Source of the DNA: Roseovarius sp.
Lineage (GTDB): Bacteria; Pseudomonadota; Alphaproteobacteria; Rhodobacterales; Rhodobacteraceae
NCBI RefSeq assembly: GCF_030373445.1
Contig: NZ_JAUCYU010000014.1
Coordinates: 87,355-151,354, forward strand
Direction of reading: 5' to 3'
Length of the DNA: 64,000 bases
Within the stretch, counting starts at the first letter, position 1. Each line of letters starts with the position of its first letter. Shown here piece by piece: positions 42,139 to 51,921 of the stretch. The notes under the pieces are model-generated. The model saw only the letters and a program-made list of their open reading frames with translations, did not search any database and was not told the DNA's origin. The position numbers and the translations under genes are program-made.

Positions 42139-42726
42139 ATGGCCGGGCTGGAGCGGGAGATCGCGGCCTGCCGGATCTGTGCCCAGCGGTTTGCGGAGAC
42201 GGCTACGGGGCATGAGCCGCGCCCGGTGGTGTGGTTCCGGCCCGGGGCAAGGATGCTGATCGCGGGGCAGGCGCCGGGGGCAAGGGTGCACCAGTCGGGC
42301 AAGCCGTTCGATGACCCGTCGGGCGACCGGCTGCGCGACTGGCTGGGGCTTTCGGCCCACGAGTTCTACGATACCGCGCGGGTGGCGATCGTGCCGATGG
42401 CGTTCTGTTTCCCGGGATACGATGCGAAGGGCTCGGACCTGCCGCCGCCGAAGGTGTGCGGGCAGACATGGCATGACCGGGTGATGCAGGAGCTGGCCCA
42501 AGTGCGGCTGCGCGTGCTTGTGGGGGGATATGCGCACAAGTATCACCTTGGCGTGAAAACCGGGGTGACGGAGACGGTGAAGGCGTGGCGCGAGCGGGCG
42601 CCGGAGGTGTTCACCCTGCCGCACCCGTCGTGGCGGAATACCGCGTGGTTGCGGAAGAACCCGTGGTTCGAGGCGGAGGTGCTGCCGGCGCTGCGGGCAA
42701 GGGTGAAAGAGGTGATGGATGACTGA
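42139..42726 (+). CDS. Uracil-DNA glycosylase superfamily protein
   Basis: 195 residues. Contains the catalytic-site loop LIAGQAPGARVHQSGKPFDD (family 4/5-like G-x-A-P-G) and the DNA-intercalating LPHPSWRN (HPS motif). Four cysteines at 11, 14, 90 and 107 (ACRIC, AFCF, KVCG) could ligate an iron-sulfur cluster as in family 4. Starts immediately after the pncA stop and overlaps the SseB-like gene, so it is within that operon. Whether it removes uracil or another base is open. Confidence 0.8.
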   Translation: MAGLEREIAACRICAQRFAETATGHEPRPVVWFRPGARMLIAGQAPGARVHQSGKPFDDPSGDRLRDWLGLSAHEFYDTARVAIVPMAFCFPGYDAKGSDLPPPKVCGQTWHDRVMQELAQVRLRVLVGGYAHKYHLGVKTGVTETVKAWRERAPEVFTLPHPSWRNTAWLRKNPWFEAEVLPALRARVKEVMDD

Positions 42727-43510
42727 GGCGACACGGCTCGACGCGGCGCATGCGAGGATGGAAGCGGCGCCGGAGGACGAGGGCGCGCGGCTCGATTTCT
42801 ACGGGCAGTTGGCGGCGTCGGAGCTGTTCCTTTTGCTGGAGCGCGAGGCGGAGGGCGAGCGGGTGACGCCGCGGACCTTCGACGTGGAAGGGCAGGCTTT
42901 CGTGCTGGTCTTCGACGGCGAGGACCGGCTGGCGCAGTTTGCCGGGGGCGAGGCGCCCTATGCGGCGCTGTCGGGGCGGGCCGTGGCGGAGATGCTGGCG
43001 CCGGCGGGGCTGGGGCTTGGGTTGAACCTCGACGTGGCGCCCTCGGCGATGCTGTTGCCGTCCGAGGCGGTGGCGTGGCTGGCCGGGACGCTGGGGCAGG
43101 GCCCGCGCGAGGTGGAGACGAAGGTGCGGGCGTTCACGGCGCCGGGCGGTCTGCCCGAGCGGTTGCTGACCGCGCTCGATGCGCGGCTGGCGAGCGCGGC
43201 GGGGCTGGCGGCGAGCGCCTACCTTGTCGGCGTGGAATACGAGAGCGGGGCCGAGGGGCACATGCTGGGCGTGATCGACGCGGTGCCCGGGGCCGAGGGG
43301 GCGCTGGCGCGGGCGGTGTCGGACCTGTTGCAGTTTTCCGGGCTGGAGGCGGCGGCGCTGGACGTGGCGTTCTTCCGGGCCGAGGACGCGGCGGCGGCGC
43401 GGCTGGCAAGGGTGGGGTTGCGGTTCGACCTGCCGGGGCCGGAGGTGGTGCGCGCGGCGCCGGGCGCGGCGCCGGGGATGGACCCGGCGAAACCACCCCG
43501 GCTGAAATAG
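42719..43510 (+). CDS. SseB-family protein
   Basis: 263 residues with an SseB N-terminal domain: FYGQLAASELFLLLEREAEGE, VEGQAFVLVFDGEDRLAQF, YAALSGRAVAEMLAPAGLGLGLNLDVAPSAMLL (first part quoted), and a C-terminal SseB domain with AAALDVAFFRAEDAAAARL. Very Ala-rich. Function of chromosomal SseB-like proteins is not settled; some are serine-protein-kinase-linked or secretion-associated. Coupled to the glycosylase gene by overlap. Confidence 0.75.
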   Translation: MTEATRLDAAHARMEAAPEDEGARLDFYGQLAASELFLLLEREAEGERVTPRTFDVEGQAFVLVFDGEDRLAQFAGGEAPYAALSGRAVAEMLAPAGLGLGLNLDVAPSAMLLPSEAVAWLAGTLGQGPREVETKVRAFTAPGGLPERLLTALDARLASAAGLAASAYLVGVEYESGAEGHMLGVIDAVPGAEGALARAVSDLLQFSGLEAAALDVAFFRAEDAAAARLARVGLRFDLPGPEVVRAAPGAAPGMDPAKPPRLK

Positions 43511-43566
43511 GCGCGCGGTGCGACACGACGATTGACCGGCGCGGCGGGCGAGGCGATATTCCCCGC

Positions 43567-44244
43567 ATGGTACGGATTTTCTTCACTCTTCTGCTGCTTG
43601 CCCTGCCGCTTCCCGTGATGGCGCAGGCGCTGAGTTTCCCGCCGGTGGACGAGGCCGGGCAGGATGAAAGCTTTGCCGCCTATCGCGAGCGGCTGATCGA
43701 GGCGGTGGTCGCGCGGGATGTCGAGGCCATCGTCGGGATGGCCTCGGAGGACATCAAGCTGAGCTTCGGCGGTGCCTTGGGTCACGCGGCGCTGCGCGAG
43801 TTCCTGACGGTCGATCCGCAGACCTTCCCCGAGGGCCAGCGACACGAGGCGCCGGCGCTGCGGCAGCGCAACTGGGCCGACCTGGAGACGGTTTTGCGGA
43901 TGGGCGGGGTGTTCGACGGCGAGGGGCGGTTCGTGGCGCCCTATACCTGGTCGTTCCAGCAGCCGGACGGGATGGACCCGTTCGAGGTGATGTTTGTGAC
44001 CGGCACCGGCGTGGCGATGCGCGACCGGCCGATCCGGTACGGGGAGGTGACCGCGTGGCTCGACCATGACGTGGTGCGCCATCTCGACTGGGTCAGCGGC
44101 ACGCCCTATGTCGAGGTCGCACGGTCGGATGACACCAGGGGGTTCGTGCACCGCGACTACTTGCGGGCGCTGGTGGACTACCGGGCGTTTTTCGAGAAGC
44201 GGGACGGCGCGTGGAAGATGGTGACCTTCATCGCGGGGGATTGA
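43567..44244 (+). CDS. Secreted hypothetical protein
   Basis: 225 residues with a signal peptide (MVRIFFTLLLLALPLPVMAQ, cleavage near 20). A helical N-terminal part with the AVVARDVEAIVGMASEDIKLSFGG segment is followed by a beta-rich end (GTPYVEVARSDDTRGFVHRDYLR), which resembles an SH3-like domain, and ends EKRDGAWKMVTFIAGD, similar to SnoaL/NTF2-type ends. No name assigned. ATG 43567 is the signal-peptide start; the longer frame is a shadow of the SseB gene. Confidence 0.65.
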   Translation: MVRIFFTLLLLALPLPVMAQALSFPPVDEAGQDESFAAYRERLIEAVVARDVEAIVGMASEDIKLSFGGALGHAALREFLTVDPQTFPEGQRHEAPALRQRNWADLETVLRMGGVFDGEGRFVAPYTWSFQQPDGMDPFEVMFVTGTGVAMRDRPIRYGEVTAWLDHDVVRHLDWVSGTPYVEVARSDDTRGFVHRDYLRALVDYRAFFEKRDGAWKMVTFIAGD

Positions 44245-44288
44245 GGCCGGGCCCGCTGCTTCTTCTGGCCGAAAATATCCCGGGGAGT

Positions 44289-44308
44289 TTGAGGGGCTGG
44301 CCCCTCAA
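44289..44308. terminator. Palindromic hairpin between convergent genes
   Basis: TTGAGGGGC and GCCCCTCAA separated by TG, 45 nt after the secreted-protein stop and 15 nt before the convergent ghrA-like gene ends. Next to it, at 44258-44280, is a reversed copy of the GAGTATTT..GGCCAAGAAGAAG motif seen at 26553. Likely a two-way terminator. Confidence 0.55.
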
Positions 44309-44322
44309 TCCCACCTTCCAAC

Positions 44323-45255
44323 CTAGTACCCCTGGTCGCGGTCGACGAGATACAGGAACGGCTCGCCCGCTTCGCCCCGGCGGATGTTCTCGGCCACCAC
44401 GCGGGCCGCGGTGGCGGGGCGGGTTTCGGCGGCGATGTGGGGGGTGACGGTGACTTTCGGGTGGTGCCAGTAGGGGTGATCCTCGGGCAGCGGTTCGGTG
44501 CGGAAGACGTCGAGCGTGGCGTGGGCGACCTGGCCGAGGTCGAGCGCCGCGAGGAGGGCGTCGTCGTCGATCAGGGGCCCGCGGCCGGGGTTGAGGATGA
44601 CCGCGCCTTTCGGCAGGAGGGCCAGCGATTCCGGGTTGATGATGTTCGTGGTGGCCGGCGTGTCGGGCAGCAGCAGGACGAGCACCTGCGCCGTCTTCAG
44701 CGCCTCGATCAGCCCCTCGTCGCCGGAGAGGCAGGTGATGCCCTCGATATCCTTCTGCGTGCGGCTCCAGCCGGTGACGGGGAAGCCGATGCCGGCCAGC
44801 ATCTGCCCCGCCGCCTGGCCGAGCTGACCGAGGCCGAGGATGGTGACGGGCCGGTCTCGGGCGAGCGGGGGGTTGTGCTGCGACCAGTCGCCCGGCTTGC
44901 GCGCGAGGTCGAGATCCATCTCGAGATGGTAGCGCAGGGTGTGGCCGGTGACCCATTCCGCCATGCCGCCCGTGAGCCCTTCCTCGACCATGCGGGTGAG
45001 CGGCTGGGTCAGGGTCTCGTTGCCGACGATCTGCTCGACCCCGGCCCAGAGGTTCATCACCGCCTTGCAGCGCGTGTAGGCCGTGAAATCCTGCACCGGG
45101 CCGTTGGGGGCGTAGATGATGTAGTCGACGGTTTCGGGCGGATGATCGGTGGAAAGCGCCACGTCGAGGCCCTGCCGGGCGAATTCGGATTTCAGGATGG
45201 GTTCGTAGCTTTCCCACCGCTCGGGGCGGGCCGCGAAGAGGACGTTGAGGGTCAT
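44323..45255 (-). CDS. ghrA: Glyoxylate/hydroxypyruvate reductase A
   Basis: 310 residues of the D-isomer-specific 2-hydroxyacid dehydrogenase family, GhrA branch: the NAD(P) site ILGLGQLGQAAGQMLAGIGF, the catalytic Arg in LNPGRGPLIDDDALL and the TVTPHIAAETRPAT His motif. Reduces glyoxylate/hydroxypyruvate. It begins 3 nt after rodA ends, in the rod-shape operon, an unexpected metabolic partner that may simply be carried along. Confidence 0.9.
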   Translation of the reverse strand: MTLNVLFAARPERWESYEPILKSEFARQGLDVALSTDHPPETVDYIIYAPNGPVQDFTAYTRCKAVMNLWAGVEQIVGNETLTQPLTRMVEEGLTGGMAEWVTGHTLRYHLEMDLDLARKPGDWSQHNPPLARDRPVTILGLGQLGQAAGQMLAGIGFPVTGWSRTQKDIEGITCLSGDEGLIEALKTAQVLVLLLPDTPATTNIINPESLALLPKGAVILNPGRGPLIDDDALLAALDLGQVAHATLDVFRTEPLPEDHPYWHHPKVTVTPHIAAETRPATAARVVAENIRRGEAGEPFLYLVDRDQGY

Positions 45256-45258
45256 GGA

Positions 45259-46398
45259 TTACCTTGGTCTGTGGATATGGGCGCTTTGCACGAGGCCGAA
45301 GCCCAGCATCAGGATCAGCATGGCGGAGCCGCCGTAGCTGACCAGCGGGAGCGGTACGCCGACCACGGGGGCGAGGCCCATCACCATCGACATGTTGACC
45401 GCGAAGAACAGGAAGAAGGTGATCGCCACGCCCAGCGTGAGGAGCGAGGAGAAGCGGTCTCGGTTGGTCATGGCCGAGGAAATGCAGAACACGATGATGA
45501 GCGCGTAGAGCGCCAGCAGCGAGACCGCGCCGACGAAGCCGAATTCCTCGGCGAGGGTGGTGAAGATGAAGTCGGTATGCTTCTCGGGGAGGAAGTTCAG
45601 CCGCGACTGGGTGCCCTGCATGAAGCCGCGCCCCGTCCAGCCGCCGGAGCCGAGGGCGATCTTCGACTGGGTTATGTGGTAGCCCGCGCCGAGCGGGTCG
45701 GTGGAGGGGTCGAGGAAGGTGTCGATGCGGCGGTACTGGTAGTCGGCCAGCATCTGCCAGTCGGTGCCGCGGCTGCGGAACACCGCCGTGATCAGCCCGC
45801 CGATGGCGGCGATCACCACGGCGAAATAGGCCCAGTGGACGCCGGCGAGAAACATCAGCGCGCCGCCGCCCATGATCAACAGGATCGAGGTGCCGAGGTC
45901 GGGCTGGCGCAGCACGAGCGCCACCGGCACGATGATCAGGATCACCGGGAAGATCACCCAGAGCGGGCGGGAAAGGCGCGACATGGGCAGCCAGTCGTAA
46001 TAGGCCGCGAGCACCATGATCAGCGTGACCTTCATCAGCTCGGAGGGTTGCAGGCGCATGACGCCGAGGTCGATCCAGCGCTGGGCGCCCTTGCCCTCGG
46101 TGCCTACCAGTTCCACCGCCACCAGCAGGATGACCGACACGAGGTAGGCCAGCACGGACATGTTGCGCCAGAACCAGATCGGCACCATGCCGATCATGAA
46201 CATCGCCACGAAGCCGAGCGCGTAGCGTTTCATCTGCGGCTCGGCCCACGGGTTGAACGAGCCGCCGGCGACCGAGTAGAGCATCAGGAAGCCGATGCCC
46301 GCCACCGCCGTCAGCAGGATCGCGAGGCCCCAGTTGAAATAGAGCACCTTGCGGATGCCCGCCGGCGTGGTCTTGACCGTGTACTCGAGATAGCTCAT
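45259..46398 (-). CDS. rodA: Peptidoglycan glycosyltransferase RodA
   Basis: 379 residues, SEDS-family multi-pass membrane protein: LMLYSVAGGSFNPWAEPQMKRY, LRQPDLGTSILLIMGGGALM, GSGGWTGRGFMQGTQSRLNFLPEKHTDFIF (middle part), and the LVSYGGSAMLILMLGFGLV end. It polymerises glycan strands with PBP2 in the elongasome. It starts within the mrdA stop (4-nt overlap). Confidence 0.95.
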   Translation of the reverse strand: MSYLEYTVKTTPAGIRKVLYFNWGLAILLTAVAGIGFLMLYSVAGGSFNPWAEPQMKRYALGFVAMFMIGMVPIWFWRNMSVLAYLVSVILLVAVELVGTEGKGAQRWIDLGVMRLQPSELMKVTLIMVLAAYYDWLPMSRLSRPLWVIFPVILIIVPVALVLRQPDLGTSILLIMGGGALMFLAGVHWAYFAVVIAAIGGLITAVFRSRGTDWQMLADYQYRRIDTFLDPSTDPLGAGYHITQSKIALGSGGWTGRGFMQGTQSRLNFLPEKHTDFIFTTLAEEFGFVGAVSLLALYALIIVFCISSAMTNRDRFSSLLTLGVAITFFLFFAVNMSMVMGLAPVVGVPLPLVSYGGSAMLILMLGFGLVQSAHIHRPR

Positions 46399-48338
46399 GC
46401 GCGGTCGCTTTCGTCACCGGTGGGGCCGGGGCGGTACTGGCGCAGTTGCTCCTGCTGGGTCTGGATGCGGCCGCGGTCCTTCGAGGGGTAGGCCGAGAGC
46501 GGCGGATCGCCGCCGTAGAGCGCCTGCAGGGTGATGTCGCGGGCGATGGGGGCCGCCACGGACGAGCCGCCGCCGCCATGTTCGACCACCACCGCGACCG
46601 CGACCTTGGGGTTGTCGAAGGGCGCGTAGTCGACGAAGAGCGCGTGGTCGCGCTGGCGCCAGGGCAGGTCCTCGTTGCGGCGCACGCCGGAGGCGCGCTC
46701 GCCCGAGGAGATGTTGCGCACCTGGCTGGTGCCGGTCTTGCCGGCCATGCGGAAGGCATCCTCGATGATGCGGCTGGAATAGGCCGTGCCGCGCCGGTCG
46801 TTGGAGACGGCGAACATCGCCTTGCGGACCTCGCGCAGGCTGTTCTCGTTGATGCCCAGCGACGGCCCCACGCCCGAGGGCTGTTCGACCCCGTCGATCG
46901 ACTTGATGACCCGCGGTTTCACCTCGCGCCCGGTGGCGATGCGGGCCGACATCAGCGCCAGTTGCAGCGGCGAGGCCAGCACGAAGCCCTGCCCGATGGA
47001 GGCGTTGACGCTGTCGCCGACCACCCATTCGGCGTCGCGGTTGATGAGCTTCCATTCCTTGGTGGGGGCAAGCCCCGCGGCGACCGAGGTGAGGGGCAGG
47101 TCATGCTCGATGCCCACGCCCAGCTTGCGGGCCATCTCGGATATCTTCTCGATGCCCACGCGCAGGGCCATGTCGTAGTAGAACACGTCGCAGCTTTCGC
47201 GGAGCGAGCGGTGCAGGTCGACATTGCCGTGGCCGGCGCGCTTCCAGCAGTGGAAGCGGCGGTTGCTGACCTCGAGATGGCCGGGGCAGTAGACGGTTTC
47301 AGTGAGGTCCAGCTCTCCGGCCTCGAGCGCGGCCAGCGCGACGACCATCTTGAAGGTCGAGCCGGGCGGGTAGATGCCCTGGACCGCCTTGTTTGGCAGC
47401 GGGCGATACTCGTTTTCGAGCAGCGCCTGGTAATTGGCGACGGAGATGCCGCGCACGAAGAGGTTGGGGTCGTAGCTGGGGGTCGAGGCGCAGGCGAGCA
47501 GGTCGCCGGTTTCGCAGTCGATCACCACGGCCGCCGCGCTTTCCTCGGAGAGCCGGGCGTGGGCGTAGGTCTGGAGCGCGTTGTCGAGCGAGATCTGGAT
47601 ATCCTTGCCCGAGGTGCCTTCCTGCCGTTCGAGTTCGCGCATCACCCGGCCGGCGGCGTTGACCTCGACCCGCTTGGTGCCGGCCTCGCCGCGCAGCAGC
47701 TCCTCGCGCTTGGCCTCGAGCCCGATCTTGCCGATCTGGAAGCGGGGGATCAGCAGCAGGGCGTCGGGCGCGTCGATCCGCTCGAGGTCGCGGTCGCTGA
47801 CCGGGCCGACATAGCCCACGACATGGGCATAGGCCTCGCCATGCGGGTAGCGGCGGGACAGGCCCACGTCGGGCGTGATGCCGGGCAGGGCGGGGGTGTT
47901 GACGGCGACGCGGCTGATGTCTTCCCAGCTGACGCGGTCGGCGATGGTGACGGGCGTATCGCCGCGCAGGCGTTCGAGGTCGCGGCGGGCGCGCTCCAGC
48001 TCCTCGGGGTCGAGCGTGACCAGCTTTGACAGGCGGGCGATCACGTCCTCGACGTCGCCCGCTTCCTCGCGGACCATGGTGATCCGGTAGCTGGGCACGT
48101 TCTCGGCGATGGTCATGCCGTTGCGGTCGAAGATGCGGCCGCGGGTCGGCGGGATCAGGCGGATGTTGATGCGGTTCTCGTCGGCGAGCAGGCGGAACTG
48201 GTCGGCCTGCTCGACCTGGAGATAGCGCATCCGGAGCGCCAGCGCGCCCACGAGGCCGGACATGCCCCCACCGACGATCAGCCCGCGGCGGGTGATCTTG
48301 CGGTAGCTTTCGGCGCTGTCGCGTGTCGGGCGTCTCAT
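46395..48338 (-). CDS. mrdA: Penicillin-binding protein 2
   Basis: 647 residues, class B PBP: N-terminal TM anchor (about 18-40), dimerisation domain with RGRIFDRNGMTIAENVPSYR, and a transpeptidase domain with the SxxK site in YPPGSTFKMVVALAALE (near residue 330) and KTGT in MAGKTGTSQVRN. Forms cross-links in lateral wall growth with RodA. Overlaps mreD and rodA by 4 nt each. Confidence 0.95.
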   Translation of the reverse strand: MRRPTRDSAESYRKITRRGLIVGGGMSGLVGALALRMRYLQVEQADQFRLLADENRINIRLIPPTRGRIFDRNGMTIAENVPSYRITMVREEAGDVEDVIARLSKLVTLDPEELERARRDLERLRGDTPVTIADRVSWEDISRVAVNTPALPGITPDVGLSRRYPHGEAYAHVVGYVGPVSDRDLERIDAPDALLLIPRFQIGKIGLEAKREELLRGEAGTKRVEVNAAGRVMRELERQEGTSGKDIQISLDNALQTYAHARLSEESAAAVVIDCETGDLLACASTPSYDPNLFVRGISVANYQALLENEYRPLPNKAVQGIYPPGSTFKMVVALAALEAGELDLTETVYCPGHLEVSNRRFHCWKRAGHGNVDLHRSLRESCDVFYYDMALRVGIEKISEMARKLGVGIEHDLPLTSVAAGLAPTKEWKLINRDAEWVVGDSVNASIGQGFVLASPLQLALMSARIATGREVKPRVIKSIDGVEQPSGVGPSLGINENSLREVRKAMFAVSNDRRGTAYSSRIIEDAFRMAGKTGTSQVRNISSGERASGVRRNEDLPWRQRDHALFVDYAPFDNPKVAVAVVVEHGGGGSSVAAPIARDITLQALYGGDPPLSAYPSKDRGRIQTQQEQLRQYRPGPTGDESDRA

Positions 48339-48874
48339 GAGCCGGGCCTCATCGCGTCAAGTTCGCCCGGCGCGACCTTGCGCACGCCGAGCAGGGATTG
48401 CGAGACCAGCACCACCAGCGGATAGGCGATGAGGGTCATGAGCATCTGCATCAGGCTGAGGCCCAGCGGCGCCTGGTCGACCATCATCACGCCGAGGATC
48501 AGCCGGTAGCCGATGGTCATGGCCGCGAGCGTGGTGGCGACGCTGACCCATTCGACCGGGAAGGTCAGGTCGCGCAGGTCGGGGGCGCGGGCGCGGAGCG
48601 TCTGGCTGCCGATCAGCACCAGCGCCGCCCAGAGGCCGGGCGGGCGGTGAAACAGCAGGTCGCAGAGCAGGAAGATCGCCGCCACCAGCAGGGGCGGGAC
48701 GAATTCGGGCCGTCGCAGGCCCCATGCGAGCGTGAAGGCGAGGATGAAGTCGGGCCCCGCCCAGCCGCGCGGCAGCGTGTCGAGCGGCAGCAGGCGCAGG
48801 AAGACGAACAGCGTGCAGATGCCGACGAAGAGGGCGCGCATGGCCCAGAGATATGTCTGGCTGCGCTCAGCCAT
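48335..48874 (-). CDS. mreD: Rod shape-determining protein MreD
   Basis: 179 residues with five or so membrane helices. WAMRALFVGICTLFVFLRLLPL, GPDFILAFTLAWGLRRPEFVPP and LMTLIAYPLVVLVSQSLLGV are typical of alphaproteobacterial MreD. ATG 48874 gives the right length; the longer frame extends into mreC. Overlaps mreC by 8 nt. Confidence 0.9.
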   Translation of the reverse strand: MAERSQTYLWAMRALFVGICTLFVFLRLLPLDTLPRGWAGPDFILAFTLAWGLRRPEFVPPLLVAAIFLLCDLLFHRPPGLWAALVLIGSQTLRARAPDLRDLTFPVEWVSVATTLAAMTIGYRLILGVMMVDQAPLGLSLMQMLMTLIAYPLVVLVSQSLLGVRKVAPGELDAMRPGS

Positions 48875-49799
48875 CGGCGGGCTCGGCTGCAATGGCGCCG
48901 GTGGCGGCGGCCTCGGGCGTGACGGGGTTGGGGATCGGGCCGAAGGGGGTGACGAGGCCGCCCGGGTCGGTGATCCGCTCGTCGCGCCAGTTGCGCAGGA
49001 CGCGGAGGAATTCGAGCCGCTCGTAATCGGCCGAGAGGCGCACGCGGAGGCGGCCGCCGGGATCCTTGGCGAGCTGGCCCACGTGCAGCCCGGCGGGGAA
49101 GACCCCGCCATCGCCCGAAGTGATCAGCCGGTCGCCGGGGCGCACGCGGTCGGGCGCCTCGATGAAGCTGACGGTGGGGGAGGGAGTGTTGTCGCCCGAG
49201 ACCAGCGCCTGCTGGCCCGAGGGTTCGATGGTGACGGGGATGTGGCTGGAGGTGTCGGTGAGCAGGATCACCCGCGCGGTGTTGTCGCCCACGCCCGAGA
49301 TGCGCCCGACGAGGCCGAGGCCATCCATCGCCGCCCAGCCGTCGACGATGCCGTCGCGGGCGCCCACGTTGATCAGCACCGATTGCCGGAAGGGCGAGCC
49401 GCTGTCGGCCAGCACCACGCCGGTGACGAAGGTGAGGCGCGGGTCGAGCTGGACGTTGTTGAGATCGAGCAGGCGGGCGTTTTCCTGTTCGAGCTGGAGC
49501 GCGGCCTCTTTCCAGGCCTTCATCTGCTGCAGCTCGCGGCGGAGTTCCTGGTTCTGCTGGTAAATGCGCTGGTAGCTCTGGAAGTCGTGGATGATGTTGA
49601 CCGCGCCGGTGACCGGCGCCATCGCCCAGTCGAAGCTGGGCACGACTCGGTCGATCACCTGGGCGCGGAAGCGTTCGATGCGGGGGCTGTCGATGCGCCA
49701 GATCAGGAACAGGCCGAGCAGGCACAGCAGAAGCACGCCCACCAGAAGGCGCCTGAGCTGGCCGGAATAATCCCCGTCCTGGTTTCTGTCCTTTGCCAA
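48867..49799 (-). CDS. mreC: Rod shape-determining protein MreC
   Basis: 310 residues: short cytoplasmic N-terminus, one TM helix (about 20-36), a coiled coil (about 75-110) and a beta-rich periplasmic domain with DSGSPFRQSVLINVGARDGI, VGRISGVGDNTARVILLTD and TSGDGGVFPAGLHVG. Links MreB to the periplasmic synthases. The C-terminal tail is Pro/Ala-rich. Confidence 0.94.
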   Translation of the reverse strand: MAKDRNQDGDYSGQLRRLLVGVLLLCLLGLFLIWRIDSPRIERFRAQVIDRVVPSFDWAMAPVTGAVNIIHDFQSYQRIYQQNQELRRELQQMKAWKEAALQLEQENARLLDLNNVQLDPRLTFVTGVVLADSGSPFRQSVLINVGARDGIVDGWAAMDGLGLVGRISGVGDNTARVILLTDTSSHIPVTIEPSGQQALVSGDNTPSPTVSFIEAPDRVRPGDRLITSGDGGVFPAGLHVGQLAKDPGGRLRVRLSADYERLEFLRVLRNWRDERITDPGGLVTPFGPIPNPVTPEAAATGAIAAEPADG

Positions 49800-49945
49800 C
49801 GGCTGCCCCTTCGTCAGACAGGTGGATGGCGTGGAGTGGCCGGAACGTCAGCCGGTCTGCGGCATGGGCTCCGGTCCGCCTTCTACATCAATGGGTTCGC
49901 GGCGGTCCGCGCCGGTCTTTCCGGTCGAGGATAGCGCAGATCGCC

Positions 49946-51010
<1,065 letters not shown>

Positions 51011-51117
51011 CGCCCAATTGATACCTTGGCCGCCGAGTCGCGAGCCCGGAAGCCGTGTGAGTTATAGAGTGGGTGCGGCACGGGTGAAAGGGGCAGTTTT
51101 CAAAGGGGTGAGCGTTA

Positions 51118-51918
51118 TTATGCCGGATCGCGGGCCGTGGCGCGGCCCATGGCGGAGATCATGCCGTTTTCGAGCCAGCCGCGAAGATGGGCCGCCATGC
51201 GCGCGGCGGTGGTGTCGGGCTCGTCCAGCATGGCGGCGGCCTCGCACAGGCGGGCGAAGTTGTGGCCCTGTCGGGCGAGGTCGAGCAGGGGGCCTTCCCC
51301 GCCGGTCAATTCCGCGTGATGGCTGTTCAGGTCGCGGCGCCACGCGACGATCCACCGCAGGTCCCGGGCCCTGGCGGGGGGCGGCGGGGTATTCCCGGCG
51401 CGGAGCGCGCGGAAGATGTCGTAGGCGTTGGTCTGCATCGGCAGGAGGGCGAGCGAGGGGTGGAGGGTGAAGACCGTCGCCTCGGGCTGGTCGGCGATGG
51501 CGGCGAGGTCTTCGGGCGTGGCCACGGGCGCGTCGGGCGCGTCGAAGGCATCGCGGATGGCGCGTTCGAGGCGGGCGATCTCGGGCAGGGCGGGGATCTG
51601 GGCCGCGATGGGTTGCCCGGCGAGGTATTCGGGCAGGGCGTGGCCGATCCAGCGGGCATTGCGCGAGGTCGAGGGGTGGGCGCGGAGATAGGATGTGGCG
51701 AGGTCGCGGAAGGCCGTGTCGCCCATGAAGCTCCAGAGCGTGTCGTAGTCTTCACCAAGGATGTTGACGAGGCGGATTTCGTAGGCGTTTTGGTAGACGG
51801 CGAGGCGGCTTTCGGCGGTGGTGCCTTCGGGCACGGAGAGGCTGTCGAGACTGGTGGACTGGCGGTGGAGCACGTCGTTCTGCAGCGCCGCCTGCAATTC
51901 CGCGAGGGTGCGGGCCAT
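51118..51918 (-). CDS. bufC: Bufferin maturation partner BufC-like (DUF2063)
   Basis: 266 residues with the DUF2063 N-terminal domain: MARTLAELQAALQNDVL, LAVYQNAYEIRLVNILGEDYDTLWSFMGD (first part), YLRAHPSTSRNARWIGHALPEYL, and a C-terminal domain with HPSLALLPMQTNAYDIFRAL. In bufferin operons BufC recruits the precursor to the MNIO enzyme BufB. It starts 3 nt after bufB, so it is coupled to it. Older annotations call the family DNA-binding; context argues for RiPP maturation. Confidence 0.88.
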   Translation of the reverse strand: MARTLAELQAALQNDVLHRQSTSLDSLSVPEGTTAESRLAVYQNAYEIRLVNILGEDYDTLWSFMGDTAFRDLATSYLRAHPSTSRNARWIGHALPEYLAGQPIAAQIPALPEIARLERAIRDAFDAPDAPVATPEDLAAIADQPEATVFTLHPSLALLPMQTNAYDIFRALRAGNTPPPPARARDLRWIVAWRRDLNSHHAELTGGEGPLLDLARQGHNFARLCEAAAMLDEPDTTAARMAAHLRGWLENGMISAMGRATARDPA

Positions 51919-51921
51919 GGA

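Noticed and set aside
44228..46759. 843-residue minus-strand ORF
   Set aside because: It overlaps ghrA, rodA and part of mrdA in another frame and is Pro/Arg/Ala-rich, typical of a shadow in GC-rich DNA.
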